Assembly: GCA_037349105.1 (NCBI GenBank)
Contig: JAYJMM010000069.1
Location: 372,001 to 436,000 of the forward strand
DNA: 64,000 nt
DNA from: Limnomonas spitsbergensis
Lineage: Eukaryota; Chlorophyta; Chlorophyceae; Chlamydomonadales
Reading direction: 5' to 3'
Shown here: positions 1-9,949 of the stretch, one piece after another
How positions within the stretch are numbered: position 1 is the first letter of the stretch
Layout of the letters: each line of letters begins with the position of its first letter
The notes under the pieces: generated by a model
Databases searched by the model: none
Told to the model about the DNA's origin: nothing
What the model saw: only the letters and a program-made list of their open reading frames with translations
Position numbers and translations under genes: made by a program

Positions 1-217
1 CTTTACCCTTGCCGTGGCTTTACCCTTGCCGTGGCTTTACCCTTGCCGTGGCTTTACCCTTGCCGTGGCTTTACCCTTGCCGTGGCTTTACCCATGCCGT
101 GGCTTTACCCTTGCCGTGGCTTTACCCTTGCCGTGGCTTTACCCTTGCCGTGGCTTTACCCTTGCCGTGGCTTTACCCTTGCCGTGGCTTTACCCTTGCC
201 GTGGCTTTACCCATGCC
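1..217. repeat. 17-bp minisatellite
   Basis: About 12-13 head-to-tail copies of a 17-bp unit (CGTGGCTTTACCCTTGC), nearly identical apart from a few CCCATGCC variants. The array runs off the left edge of the window. Since 17 is not a multiple of three, all forward frames stay open and give repetitive peptides, which are not genes. Confidence 0.95.
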
Positions 218-235
218 GTGGCATGTCGTGTTACG

Positions 236-545
236 TAGGTAGCGCACTCCAGCTAAACACATGCCGCATCGTGCTACCTTGGCAGTACAACTGGGCTAAA
301 TCTGTGCCGTACGATGTTACCATGGTAGCACACTCTGGCTAACTCTGTGCTGTGTCGTGTTACCTGGGCAGTACAACTGGGCTAAATCTGTGCCGTACGA
401 TGTTACCATGGTAGCACACTCTGGCTAAATCTGTGCTGTGTCGTGTTACCTGGGCAGTACAACTGGGCTAAGTCTGTGCCATGTTATGTTAACTGGGCAG
501 TACAAGCGGGCTAATACTGTGCTGTGTGGTGCCGTATTGTGGTAC
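236..545. repeat. 86-bp tandem repeat
   Basis: GGCAGTACAACTGGGCTAA recurs at about 281, 367 and 453, which gives an 86-bp period with a decayed partial copy to about 545. No coding signal is visible. Confidence 0.85.
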
Positions 546-1102
546 CTTACCTGCATCCACCATGCAAGGATGTATCCATGATTCCATGTGGTTTCATCAT
601 GTATTCGGCACCTGTGTGCTGCACTAGAAGCTGTGTTGTCCGGTGTTTTCCACCCCAGGGTTGTTACGAGGGTCAGCCAAAAGGCCGTTTTCTGCTGGCC
701 AAGGGGATGTTTTTGGCCGGCCCAGGTCGGCCGGAAGGTCTGAAATGGCTGGCTGTGTCTCGGACTGTACTGTCGTTATCTCCTTAACATATCCTAAAGA
801 TGTGCTGCGCTGTCTGTTGCATCGATGTGCATAAGTCCATGTGTCGGTGCACACCAGACTGCACAGGGCCCATGTGGGCCAAAACCGCCCCCGACTAGGG
901 CTGGTGGCTTTGAGCAGCAGCGCTTGCTGCAGCAGGCCCTCTCCCGTAGGTTGTGATGTAGCTGAGCTGTGGCTGAAGCACACTAAATTAAACAGTGATG
1001 TAGCTGAGCTGTGGCTGAAGCACATTAAGTCAAACAGACACTGACCCCACGCCCTCATTCCTCCCCCTCCTGACACCCTGCCCTTCCCCCCTCTGCTTGT
1101 AG
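546..1102. other. Non-coding spacer or intron upstream of the first visible LF4 exon
   Basis: No recognisable exon is present. A 42-bp direct duplication starts at 953 and 995 (GTGATGTAGCTGAGCTGTGG). The segment ends in a pyrimidine tract and AG acceptor at 1101-1102, so it is probably the intron before the first visible kinase exon. The N-terminal exon with the glycine loop and VAIK lysine is not found and must lie left of the window. Confidence 0.6.
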
Positions 1103-4100
1103 AACCACTTTGACAGCTTGGACCAGGTGAACAACCTGCGAGAGATCCAAGCCCTGCGGCGCCTGTCACCCCACCCACACATCATCAAGCTGGTGGAGGT
1201 GCTGTACGACCAGCCTACGGGGCGACTGGCACTGGTATTCGAACTCATGGACATGAACATCTATGAGGTGTGGAGCGGGAACGATGGTTGATGGTGGGAA
1301 ATGTATATTGGTAATGGAACGTACTGTAATAAAATAGGATGGATATGAATATGGATATGAATATGGATATGGATATGGAAGGGGGGAATTAACAATTAGG
1401 GAGGAGATAGACTGGTATACCATAACTGTCATGCTGCTAACTAAACAGCAAATGCCTCTCCCTGCGTTTGACTGGTGTAATCTGCTTGTTATTTGCTACC
1501 TACTGGTGCCAGAATGATCCGATGAACACAATAAAATACAAAGAAGACTGGATCTGATGAACAAAATGAAACAACAAAGTAGCCCAGTAACGGCAGGCCC
1601 TCTGTCACTGTCTCTGTCTGTGTGCTGCGGTTAAATTTATATTACGTACCATGCGATGTAGCAATCCCAGGGCTGTAGGCCTTCAGTGTATGGCGCTCAA
1701 TATCCCTTACCTTGCCCGTTTATGTTGTGTAGCCACTGGCCTTTGGCCTATCATCAGAGCGCAGCAGATGAGCGCGATGCACAGCTGCAGACTAAAAATA
1801 AATGAATACACCCTGGGGCGTGGATTAAGGAAGCCACCCGTTTGGCCGTAGCACTAGGTGGGCTACCAGGCTAAAGAGGTGCATAGGACACACGGCTGGG
1901 GGTGCAGCATATGAACTCGACGCTTGGATCAAGACCAACAGATGAATGCGATACTGAGCTGAAGTCCCAAGCACCCTCTGAAGTACAGGGGGAGCCTCAC
2001 TCAGCCTGTGTACTGCTGGCTGTACAGCCTCACTCAGTCTGTGTACTGCTGGCTGTACAGCTACGTACTTACCACGTGAACGCAACGCACAGCAGGAGGT
2101 GAAGCATGTGAACACCATGCTTTGATCCAGGTACTCTGCGGGAGACGGCACTCGGTGGCTGAGGAGCGAGCTCAGAACTACTTCCCGCTCCATCTCACCT
2201 CACCTCCCTCCCGTATACACCTCCATTTGATTTGAGGGCGGAGACATTACGTGGCCGAGGACCGCATCAAAAAATACACCCCGCTCTGTCTCCCCTCCCC
2301 TCCCACCCTCTGATGCTTTCACTTGATTCGAGGCCGGAGACATCTCGTGACTGCATCAAGAACTACACCAACGCTCGGTCTCACCTCCCACTCCTCCCTT
2401 CAACACTTCCAGTTGATTCGAGGGCGGCGCCATTATGTGGCCGAGGACCGCATCAAGAACTACATGTACCAGCTGATGAAGGCCATGGATCACATGCACC
2501 GAAACGGGATCTTCCACCGGGACATCAAGGTGGGTTAGGTTTAGGGTTTAGGGTTAAGAACTTCCACTGGGACATTAAGGTGAGGCCCTTAGGAGCGCAT
2601 GCTCAGGGGAAGGTCAGGTATGAAAGTAATGGGGAGGTACTGCCTCAGCTACTGTACATCTACCATGTACCGAAACGGGGTCTTCCAATGGGACATCAAG
2701 GTGGGTGGATCCGTGAATCCTGGTCGCATTACACATCTTACAACACTGTGATCAACTCTCAACGTGGTCCACATCCGCTCAGGTGGGCCCACTGATGAAC
2801 TGTAGATCCTGTATGAGATGTAGATCCTGTATGAGCTGTACATATTTTTGCACCCTGACACCTTCAAAGTTCAAACCCCAATCGTTTTACCCCTAGACCC
2901 TAAACCCTTTGAGACCTCCTCCACATGCCCTCAACCCTGCATTGTCTCTCAAATACTATAAACCCTCACCTGAAACCCTCGGTTCTAGACCCTGCATCCT
3001 GTACCACTTGCAGCTGGAAACCTTCACAATGATATGGATGACTGCACGAAACTAGGGACAGGCTCTGGAAGCAATAAGAAAGCAGAGCTCTAACCCTCAT
3101 GCCGACCCTCTATGCCCCCGTTCCGTTGTCAACCCGTTTCCCAACAACTCGCCTCGTGGGCAGAGACCAACCTGATCACGGATGACTTTGCTTGAAGCTG
3201 GCTGAGTTCTGTAGCTGTGGCGGCATACCAGTATAAAGCATACCGAGCTTATTCCCTCATGTAGTCATGTCTAGAACCCTTGCTCCTGCAACCAACCCCT
3301 GTTGCAACTCCCCTCGTAGTGACAGCAGCTGCCACAGGATGCAAATAATGCAGAGAGCTACACCCACACGCTAACCCCTTCCCCCCAAACCCTGGAACCG
3401 ACCCCTGCCCCCCTCTTACACAACCGCAGCCTGAAAACATCCTGATCATGGATGATTGCCTGAAGCTAGCTGACTTTGGAAGCTGCCGCGGGATTTACAG
3501 CAAACAGCCGTACACCGAATACATATCTACACGATGGTACCGCGCCCCCGAGTGCCTGCTCACGGATGGCTACTACAACTACAAGATGGACATGTGGGTG
3601 AAGTGTTGAGCAGGGCCCAGAGGTGTAATGTGATTGGCCCAGAGGCTGGCCCCAGAGGCCCCAGAGGCCCAGAGGTGTAACTTGACTGGCCCAGATGTGT
3701 AACGTGATTGACATCCATGGCTTATCGCACTGCCTGCGTGTTAGTCTCTTGGTGCGGTTCTGTGTTACAGTGAAGTTTGTGAAGTTTGTTTAGTCCAGCA
3801 GATCATCACATTTGAAGCATGGGACTTATGCCCGCAACCTGGTACCAGCCCTAAATTAATTATGACATCGAGCGGAAAGAGAGGGAAAGGGAGGCAGGAT
3901 CCATTACAGAGCACACCGGACCCCCTTCGGTAGTGGTTGGACGGCTCAAGAGGGAGGGGGGGGCTGGTTCCACGTGCTTGAGTGCTATCCTCGGTTAGTA
4001 ACTCAAACTGCAACTACAACCGACTGACATGTGATAAGTGCGTGTTTTAGGGTGTAGGGGTTAGACTTAGGGTTTCGACTGACATGTGATAAGTGCGTGT

Positions 4101-7100
4101 TTTAGGGTGTAGGGGTTAGACTTAGGGTTTCGACTGATCTGTGATAAGTGCGTGTTTTAGGGTGTAGGGGTTAGACTTAGGGTTTCGACTGATCTGTGAT
4201 AAGTGCGTGTTTTAGGGTGTAGGGGTTAGACTTAGGGTTTCGACTGATCTGTGATAAGTGCGTGTTTTAGGGTGTAGGGGTTAGACTTAGGGTTTCGACT
4301 GATCTGTGATAAGTGCGTGTTTTAGGGTGTAGGGGTTAGACTTAGGGTTTCGACTGATCTGTGATAAGTGCGTGTTTTAAGGTGTAGGGGTTAGACTTAG
4401 GGTTTCGACTGATCTGTGATAAGTGCGTGTTTTAGGGGTTAGGGTTAGGGTTTTGACTGGCATTTGATAGGTGTGTCTATTCCAAAATTGTGCCGCTCTC
4501 ACCGGTGACCTCTTTGACCTGTTTGTTTCTGTATCCCTGCTTTCCTTCCCATCTGGCAGGTATTGGCGCTGGTGGTGTCTTTTTCAAAGTTGTGTCCCCC
4601 TTCACTGTGCGCCCTCCGGACCCGCCCGCACCGTTGATTGCCCCCCGCCAACACCATTAATTGCACCCCGCCAACACCATTGGTTGCCCCCCGCCCACAC
4701 CATTCACACCCTGCAGGCGGAGCACTGGCTGCGTATTTTTTACAATTGTTTCTCTGTTCCTATTGATCGCCCCCACTACCCTCCATAACAACCTGCAGCT
4801 GGGGTGTTGGCTGTTCATTTTCGAGATTGCACCCCCTTCCCCCTGCCCTCCCTCCACTCCCACAGCTGGGTTGCTGGCTGCCTCCTTTTTGAGATTGCAC
4901 CCCCCTTCCCACTGCCCTCCCTCATCCCCCGCAGGTGGGGTGTCGGCTGCCTCCTTTTTGAGATTGATTCCCCCTTCCCCCTACCCTCCCTCCTCTCCCG
5001 CAGGTGGGGTGTCGGCTGCGTCTTTTTCGAGATTGTCTCGCTCTTCCCGCTGTTCCCCGGAACCAACGAGCTGGACCAGATCCAGAAGATCCACAACATC
5101 CTCGGCACGCCGCCGGCAGAGCTGCTGGCGAAGATGAAGAAACGCTCTCAACACATGGACTTCAACTTCCCTTCCAAGGAGGGGTCCGGGATACCTAAGG
5201 TAGGTCATCAAGGGTGCAGGGTGCCTGGGCTGGCTGGTTTGAGGGTGCAGGGTTTAGGGTACAGAGTACCTCAGTTGGCAGGATCAAGGGTTTAGGGTAC
5301 AGGCATGTTGTCAGCGAAGACAGGGATCGTACCCAGATCGTGCTGGGAAAATAAAATAACATACAAAGATAGGAGCTAGGAGGCAGCTACTGAGGCAAGG
5401 GGACAGGGGGACAACTCCCCCTTACCTTCATAAAACATTTGGCCATGTGCTCCTTGCTCACCTTTTCCTCTTGTCTGACCTGCCCCCACCCTTCCCCTAT
5501 CTAACCATCCTCCCTCCGTTTATCTCAACCTAACCCAGCCCCCGTTCCCTCCGTTCCCTCATCCGCTTACCGTACTCTACCCTGCCCCATTCTCTCTTCC
5601 CGCTGAACCCATCTGCTCCCTCCTCGCGCCTACCTCAACCTTTTCCCTGAAACCCAGGCCTTTTGAGCTGTGCCTCTGTCCACCTGCTCTCTTACGACCT
5701 GCCTGTTGAGTGCATCAACATTACCCTAGACTTTTGCTACCTTGGCTCATCCCCTCCCTAAGCACACTAATTCTTGCCTCTCAGCTCATCCCCCACGTCC
5801 CTGCCCAGTGTATCGACCTCATCTGAATGTTCCCTCTCACCCCCCCCCCCAACCCTTTCCCCTCTGTTCCTCTCAGCTCATCCCCCACGTCCCTGCCCAG
5901 TGTATCGACCTCATCTGAATGTTCCCTCTCACCCCCCCCCCCAACCCTTTCCCCTCGTTCCTCTCAGCTCATCCCCCACGTCCCTGCGGAGTGCATCGAC
6001 CTCATTTGCAAGCTCCTTGCGTACAACCCGGACGACCGGCTCAGTGCACGGCAGGCCCTCAGACACAGCTATTTCAGGTGGGCAGGCCCTCAGACACATT
6101 TTTTCTGGTGGGGCAAGCCATCCATCAAACAAATCTGAGCTGATTTGAGCCTGGCCGGGCCCTGGGCCTAAGCTGTGTTGCCTAAGTGTGACCTTATGTG
6201 TGGCCATTTCTCGAACAACATGAGTACAGAGTGACCGTACGTGTGAATGCTACTGTTTTTACCCCCGGAGTCGTTGCGGGGCCCGTCACAAACCCTGTAT
6301 TTGCCCTCAAACCTCTTAGCCCTCATCTCTAGCCCTCCACCCTAGCCCCTCCTAGTGAGAGGGGGGCTCTTTGAGTCGTAGAAAGCGTGAATGATGGCGG
6401 TATTTACTCCAGCAGCAACGCTTTGTGTCAACTCCTAACCCTGCTCCCTAAGCTTTGAAGCCTGGCCCTTCCCTGTGGGAAGGAGGGCCTTGCTCGAGTC
6501 CGAAAAGAGGCAGAAGGTGATGCTGTCTCCAGAGACCCTGCCTTCTGTCAACCCTGACCCCAAAGTCTATGAATCCCTTGACCCTTAACCCAAATCCCCC
6601 GCTGTCGAGCGCAGGGACCTTCGCGAGACCGAAAAGCGACAGAAGGCGATGCTTTCTCCCGAGAGCACGCCGGGCAGCGCCAACAACTCTTTCCACCGGG
6701 AGGGGAGCACTGCTGCAAGCGGGATGCTGCCTGGGTTGACAGCAGAGCCGAGTGGGAAGCTGCTAGGAGCTGGGAAACATCCATCTGTGGGTACCTCGCT
6801 AGGGGCAGGTCGAGGCGGGGGGGTAGAGGGGTTAAGAGGTTCAGTGTGCGATGCTGGTAACTTGCTACAGCGGTAGAGGAGCGTAGCTAAGAGCGGGATG
6901 TTGCTCGGCCTGACAGTAGAATCCTGCGGGAAGCTGCTAGCAGCTGGGAGACATGCGTGTTTTGTTTAGGGTGAAGGGTTCAGAGTTGAGAGGCACCATG
7001 GATGGCACCAGTGGGACTCTGCCCAGCCTGATGGTTGGAGCCAGCGGGAAGCTGCTCGGTGCTCAAAAGCATTCCTCACAAATTTGAGGTTGTGAGGTTC

Positions 7101-9355
7101 AGTGGGTGACTTGCCATCGGGGAGCGCTGCAGCCAGCGAGGCGCTGCCCGGCCTTGCGACAGAGCCCAGCGGGAAGTTGCTAGGAGCTGGACGTCCCTCC
7201 TGTCAAATAGGAGCAGCAGAGCCGCCCCGCTGCCGGTGTGTTTATAAGTTTAATTATTGAAAGTTTCTACCCGGAAAAATATTGTGTCTGCATTTATTCC
7301 TTGTAGTTTTTTTCTTTTAAAATATAATGCGACGCACACCAAGAATTATATTGGGGTTCCCGGACGATAAGGTGCGAAGCGCACGTAAGGTCGGCCCTTG
7401 TGGATTCAGGGTTCAGGGATGAAAACTGCAGACTCATGTAAACCCTCACATGTTGACAGCCCCCTCACCCTGAATCCCTCACCCTGCACCCTGCACCCCT
7501 CACACCCTATGTTATGCCTTGCCCGCCTCACCCTGCACCCTATGTTATGCCTTGCCCGCCTCACCCTGCACCCTGCACCCCTCACACCCTATGTTATGCC
7601 TTGCCCGCCTCACCCTGCACCCTATGTTATGCCTTGCCCGCCTCACCCTGCACCCTGTACCCCTCACACCCTATGTTATGCCTTGCCCGCCTCACCCTGC
7701 ACATTGCACCCATCATCCTGCACCCCTCACCCCCCTTCGTTAATCTAGCCTACCCCAACCCTGCACCCTGCACCTTTCACCCCCTTTCGTAAAATCAAGC
7801 CCCCCCAACCCTGCACCCTGCACCCTGCCCCCCCCTTACGAAAAATCCCCCCCCCCCTCACCCTGCCCTTGCACTGCTCACCCACACAGTCTCCCACTGG
7901 TAGCGATGTTGAAGAAGGCCATCAGAGCTCCTCCTTGCGCCGGATGTCGGACAACAATGGGGGCCTGCCATCCATCAAGGCTAACACAAACACACACCAG
8001 GTGAGCGGTACAACCTGACAGCGGTACATATGAGCGTAATGTTTCCGCGGTACAACAGGACGACTGTGCGGGATGTTGTGGAACAATGGGGGTCTAGCCA
8101 TGCAGCGAGACAAACGCCCACATGCAGTATAACACATGCTTCCCCCTGGCCTGCATTCAATGCACATGCTGGCCATCAGCACAACAGCGATTTCGACTTA
8201 ATATCCTTGACCCTGTAAATCGTAGCGGTACCCTTACACTTATTTCATTTCCCCTAGGATGTACTTGCTGGTGGTCATCACCCGGACAGCGTTCTTGACT
8301 GATGCCCTACCCGTGCCCTACACCCTGAAACATAAAACCCTATGCCCTATGCCCTTATACCCTTAAAATAAATCCTGATGTCCTACACCCCTAAAACATA
8401 AAACCCTATGCCCTATGCCCTTAACCCTTCGACAATAAGCCTTCTGCCCTATACCCTTAAACTGTGTTTCATCATTCCTAGGATTCACACGCCGGCGGTC
8501 ATCACCACGACAGCGATGGCTCCGGTCTGGAGCAAAATGGTCTCGACGAAGGCAACGCCTCGCTGCCGCCCATTGGCGGCGGCCTCCCCAAGATGAACAG
8601 TAGCAGCAATGTCGCAGCGAACGGCAGCACCGCACGCCGCACCTCGCTCGTGCCGCCCAGTTACTACGACGGCCCGGCCTACGCGGCAAAGGCAGGGGCT
8701 GCGGGAGCAGGAGCGGCGGCCGCGGCGGCGCCAGCGGCCAAGGGCGCGACCAACGCGGCCACGGGCGCCAAGCGTCAGGGTGCGGGCGGCAAGTACGGGA
8801 ATAAGGCGCCGGCTGGGTCTTCGCTCGCATCGCAGTCGTCAGTCAAGTTCAATAAGGCAAAGGGCGCCTCGGGCGCTTCGAACAGCGCGGTCGGAGTAGC
8901 CGGAAAGCAGGTAGGAGGTGCCAGAAAGCAGGCGGGGGTCCGCATTGTGCCGTCCATCTGTGTACTAATCTATGTTAAGAGTTCAGGGTTTGCCCCATTT
9001 GACCTAACCTTTATACACCACCATCCTGTTAAGCCAGCCCGTACCCCCAAACCCTACGGGCTGGCTAAAGCATGAGCCGTGTTGCTCCATTTTGCAGGAA
9101 AGAGCATGTGTATCAATGACGCCCTCTCTTCTGCCACTCTATACCCTTAACTCTGGACCCTTAACCCTGGGCCCCAAACCCTGGACCCTAAAGCCTGGAC
9201 CCTTAACCCTGGACCCTAAAGCATGGACCCTTAACCCTGGGCCCTTAACCCTGGATTCTGAACCCTGGACCTTCTTTCATACTCTGCAGGCGGGAGGAGG
9301 CAAGTACATTAGTCCGTCCTCGCTCCGGAACCTAGCGGTACAAGAGCAGGCCTAG
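1103..9355 (+). CDS. LF4: LF4/MOK-type MAP-kinase-like protein kinase, 5'-partial, nine exons
   Basis: Exons: 1103-1267, 2413-2529, 3430-3593, 5004-5199, 5968-6077, 6615-6786, 7890-8000, 8482-8910, 9290-9355 (stop TAG). They join in frame with GT-AG introns to 1530 nt, or 509 residues. Donors are mostly GTGGGT or GTAGGT. The protein starts in helix C (NLREIQALRRLSPHP) and continues with the catalytic loop HRDIK|PEN split by intron 2, the ADFGS segment, a TEY activation motif followed by ISTRWYRAPE, the GTNELDQIQKIHNILG insert and the DDRLSARQALRH C-lobe end. A low-complexity Ala/Gly/Ser tail follows. In Chlamydomonas, LF4 is a MOK/RCK-family kinase whose loss lengthens flagella, and the length and tail here fit that family. 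The first roughly 45 residues (glycine loop, VAIK) are missing to the left. The exon 3/4 boundary was set by frame: AT|G TGG with donor GTGGGT. Introns are full of partial copies of the adjoining exon edges. Confidence 0.93.
1337..1380 (+). repeat. 12-bp microsatellite (GGATATGAATAT) in LF4 intron 1
   Basis: GGATATGAATAT-type units lie 70 bases after exon 1. The unit resembles GGACATGAACAT at the 3' edge of exon 1 (1249-1260) with two C-to-T changes, so it may have been seeded from the exon. Confidence 0.7.
1381..2112. other. Intron 1 body, non-coding
   Basis: No exon is recognised. It contains a 33-bp direct duplication (about 1994-2060, CCTCACTCAGCCTGTGTACT) and otherwise unremarkable sequence. 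Confidence 0.6.
2113..2412 (+). repeat. Three decayed copies of LF4 exon 2 5' edge plus pyrimidine tract
   Basis: Copies start near 2115, 2227 and 2323. Each begins TTGAT and continues like the first 50 bases of exon 2 (CGAGGGCGG...GCATCAAGAACTAC), followed by a C/T-rich acceptor-like spacer. The true exon follows at 2413. Copies 2 and 3 are the closest matches. Frame breaks or missing bases make them unlikely to be used as exons. Confidence 0.85.
2530..2710 (+). repeat. Two copies of LF4 exon 2 3' edge with interstitial telomere-like repeat
   Basis: GGTTTAGGGTTTAGGGTT lies directly after the donor. Partial copies of the exon end follow at about 2554-2584 (AACTTCCACTGGGACATTAA) and 2663-2705 (CGAAACGGGGTCTTCCAATG, then GGACATCAAGGTGGGT), so the donor site itself is duplicated. 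Confidence 0.85.
2711..3165. other. Intron 2 body, non-coding
   Basis: It contains CCCTAAACCC/CCCTAGACCC-like degenerate telomeric text (about 2890-2990) and a short tandem of GATCCTGTATGAG (about 2806-2834). No exon is seen. Confidence 0.6.
3166..3429 (+). repeat. Decayed copies of LF4 exon 3
   Basis: 3169-3240 parallels exon 3 from AACATCCTGATCATGGATGA through the GCTGACTTTGG region and on to the ACCGA stretch, with indels and an in-frame stop. A weaker second copy is at about 3318-3362 (GCAGCTGCCACAGGATGCAA). The true exon starts at 3430. Confidence 0.7.
3594..4010. other. Intron 3, first part
   Basis: It holds a short tandem of CCCAGAGGTGTAA-type units (3617-3712). The rest is non-coding sequence without recognised exons. 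Confidence 0.6.
4011..4460 (+). repeat. 55-bp minisatellite carrying TTTAGGG-like motifs
   Basis: About eight copies of a 55-bp unit, including CGTGTTTTAGGGTGTAGGGG and CTTAGGGTTT. The first copy is preceded by CAACTACAACCGACTGACAT, which resembles the 3' edge of exon 3 (CAACTACAAGATGGACAT followed by GTGGGTGAAGTG). Later copies change GACAT to GATCT. Confidence 0.93.
4556..5003 (+). repeat. Five successive copies of LF4 exon 4 acceptor and 5' edge
   Basis: CAG plus GGTGTCGGCTGC-like starts recur at about 4557, 4712, 4794, 4863 and 4931 before the real acceptor at 5001-5003. Each copy covers the first 40-odd exon bases (GGCTGCGTCTTTTTCGAGAT-like) and then a CCCTTCCCCCTGCCCTCCCT-type tract. 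Similarity to the true exon rises towards it. Confidence 0.9.
5200..5775. other. Intron 4, non-coding
   Basis: GGGTGCAGGGTTTAGGGTAC-like degenerate telomeric repeats (5210-5305) are followed by C-rich sequence. No exon is recognised. Confidence 0.6.
5776..5967 (+). repeat. Two copies of LF4 exon 5 acceptor and 5' edge
   Basis: CTCAGCTCATCCCCCACGTC followed by a TATCGACCTCATCTGA stretch occurs at about 5780-5827 and 5873-5919. The two copies are near identical and 93 bp apart, just ahead of the true exon at 5968. Both copies gain a TGA where the exon has TTTGCA. Confidence 0.92.
6078..6614 (+). repeat. Intron 5 with copies of exon 5 3' edge and exon 6 5' edge
   Basis: 6082-6115 repeats GCAGGCCCTCAGACACA and a TTTCTGGTGGG donor-like end from exon 5. 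6480-6540 repeats the start of exon 6 (GAGTCCGAAAAGAGGCAGAA, then GTGATGCTGTCTCC). A fainter copy is near 6368-6400. The remainder is non-coding. Confidence 0.8.
6787..7200 (+). repeat. Three tandem copies of LF4 exon 6 3' half
   Basis: The exon segment GCGGGATGCTGCCTGGGTTG ... GGGAAGCTGCTAGGAGCTGG recurs at about 6893-6955, 7010-7072 and 7130-7195, each preceded by a GGTTCAG/GGTAAC-type spacer. The copies have indels and different last bases, and none keeps a clear GT donor in the right place. Confidence 0.9.
7201..7440. other. AT-rich insert-like stretch in LF4 intron 6
   Basis: 7235-7350 (GTTTATAAGTTTAATTATTG ... TTTCTTTTAAAATATAATGC) is clearly more AT-rich than surrounding sequence and looks like a foreign or UTR-like insert. 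No ends could be defined. Confidence 0.4.
7444..7860. repeat. C-rich tandem repeat (CACCCTGCACCCTATGTTAT)
   Basis: Units of CACCCTGCACC, TATGTTATGCCTTGCCCGCC and CTCACACC are repeated irregularly about five times, then degrade into poly-C/CACCCTGCACCC. The array ends at the exon 7 acceptor region. Confidence 0.88.
8001..8481 (+). repeat. Intron 7 with echoes of exon 7 and exon 8
   Basis: 8059-8125 is a decayed copy of exon 7 (GTGCGGGATGTTGTGGAACA, ATGGGGGTCTAGCCATGCAG). 8256-8312 copies the start of exon 8 (CTAGGATGTACTTGCTGGTG, then GTCATCACCCGGACAGCG). 8316-8462 holds two copies of an ACCCTATGCCCTATGCCCTT repeat block of telomere-like text. Confidence 0.8.
8911..9289. repeat. Intron 8 with CCCTTAACCCTGGA repeats
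   Basis: 9128-9272 is a run of degenerate CCCTTAACCCTGGACCC units related to CCCTAAA. The remainder is non-coding and ends at the ACTCTGCAG acceptor of the last LF4 exon. Confidence 0.8.
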
Positions 9356-9949
9356 CCGAGTGTGGAGTGACAGGAGCATAATTCAGGACACGGTCCATGA
9401 GGAGGACGATTTCCACACAGAGCAGGTTGGCTGTTGGAGCGGCAGCGGCGTGAAGGAGTGTTGTGCTTTTAACTTTGCCAGGCCTTTGAGTGTCTGCATC
9501 AGCCGGGGAGTGCAACTGCCAGTTGAATGAAAGGCATCTGCTGGCGAAAGCAACTGATAGTTGGACCAATGCAATGTCTGGTAAGTGTGAATGGCCCTGC
9601 TCCTGACGATCCTGGGCCCCCCTAAATGAGTCCATGGCGTTGCCGCAAAAAACGTGATGGGAGCCACTAGACTAGCCCTCTAAGGCCGCGCACCTCATGG
9701 TGGCGGTACTGTACTTCTCCTTGTGGTGGCAGTACTGTTCTTCAGCAAAGCTCGGTTTATGTGGGGATGTAGTCAGTGGTTGCAGGAGGGGGAGCAACAG
9801 GTGGCATTCATTTGTTTTCATTTTTTTGTGTTTGCGCTGTCCACTGTCCAGTCATGTGTGCGACAGAAACAAAGGAAATGGTGTGAAGAATGTATTTCGT
9901 TGCATGTACGGTAGCTGTATCCTTCGTTTGATTTAGATCGTTTCAGTTG

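Noticed and set aside
624..1178. 184-codon minus-strand frame
   Set aside because: It runs across a direct duplication and into the antisense of LF4 exon 1, and has no recognisable domain.
2113..2412. Exon 2 copies as mutually exclusive alternative exons
   Set aside because: The upstream copies carry indels and end in a pyrimidine tract instead of a donor, so they cannot replace exon 2 and keep HRDIK.
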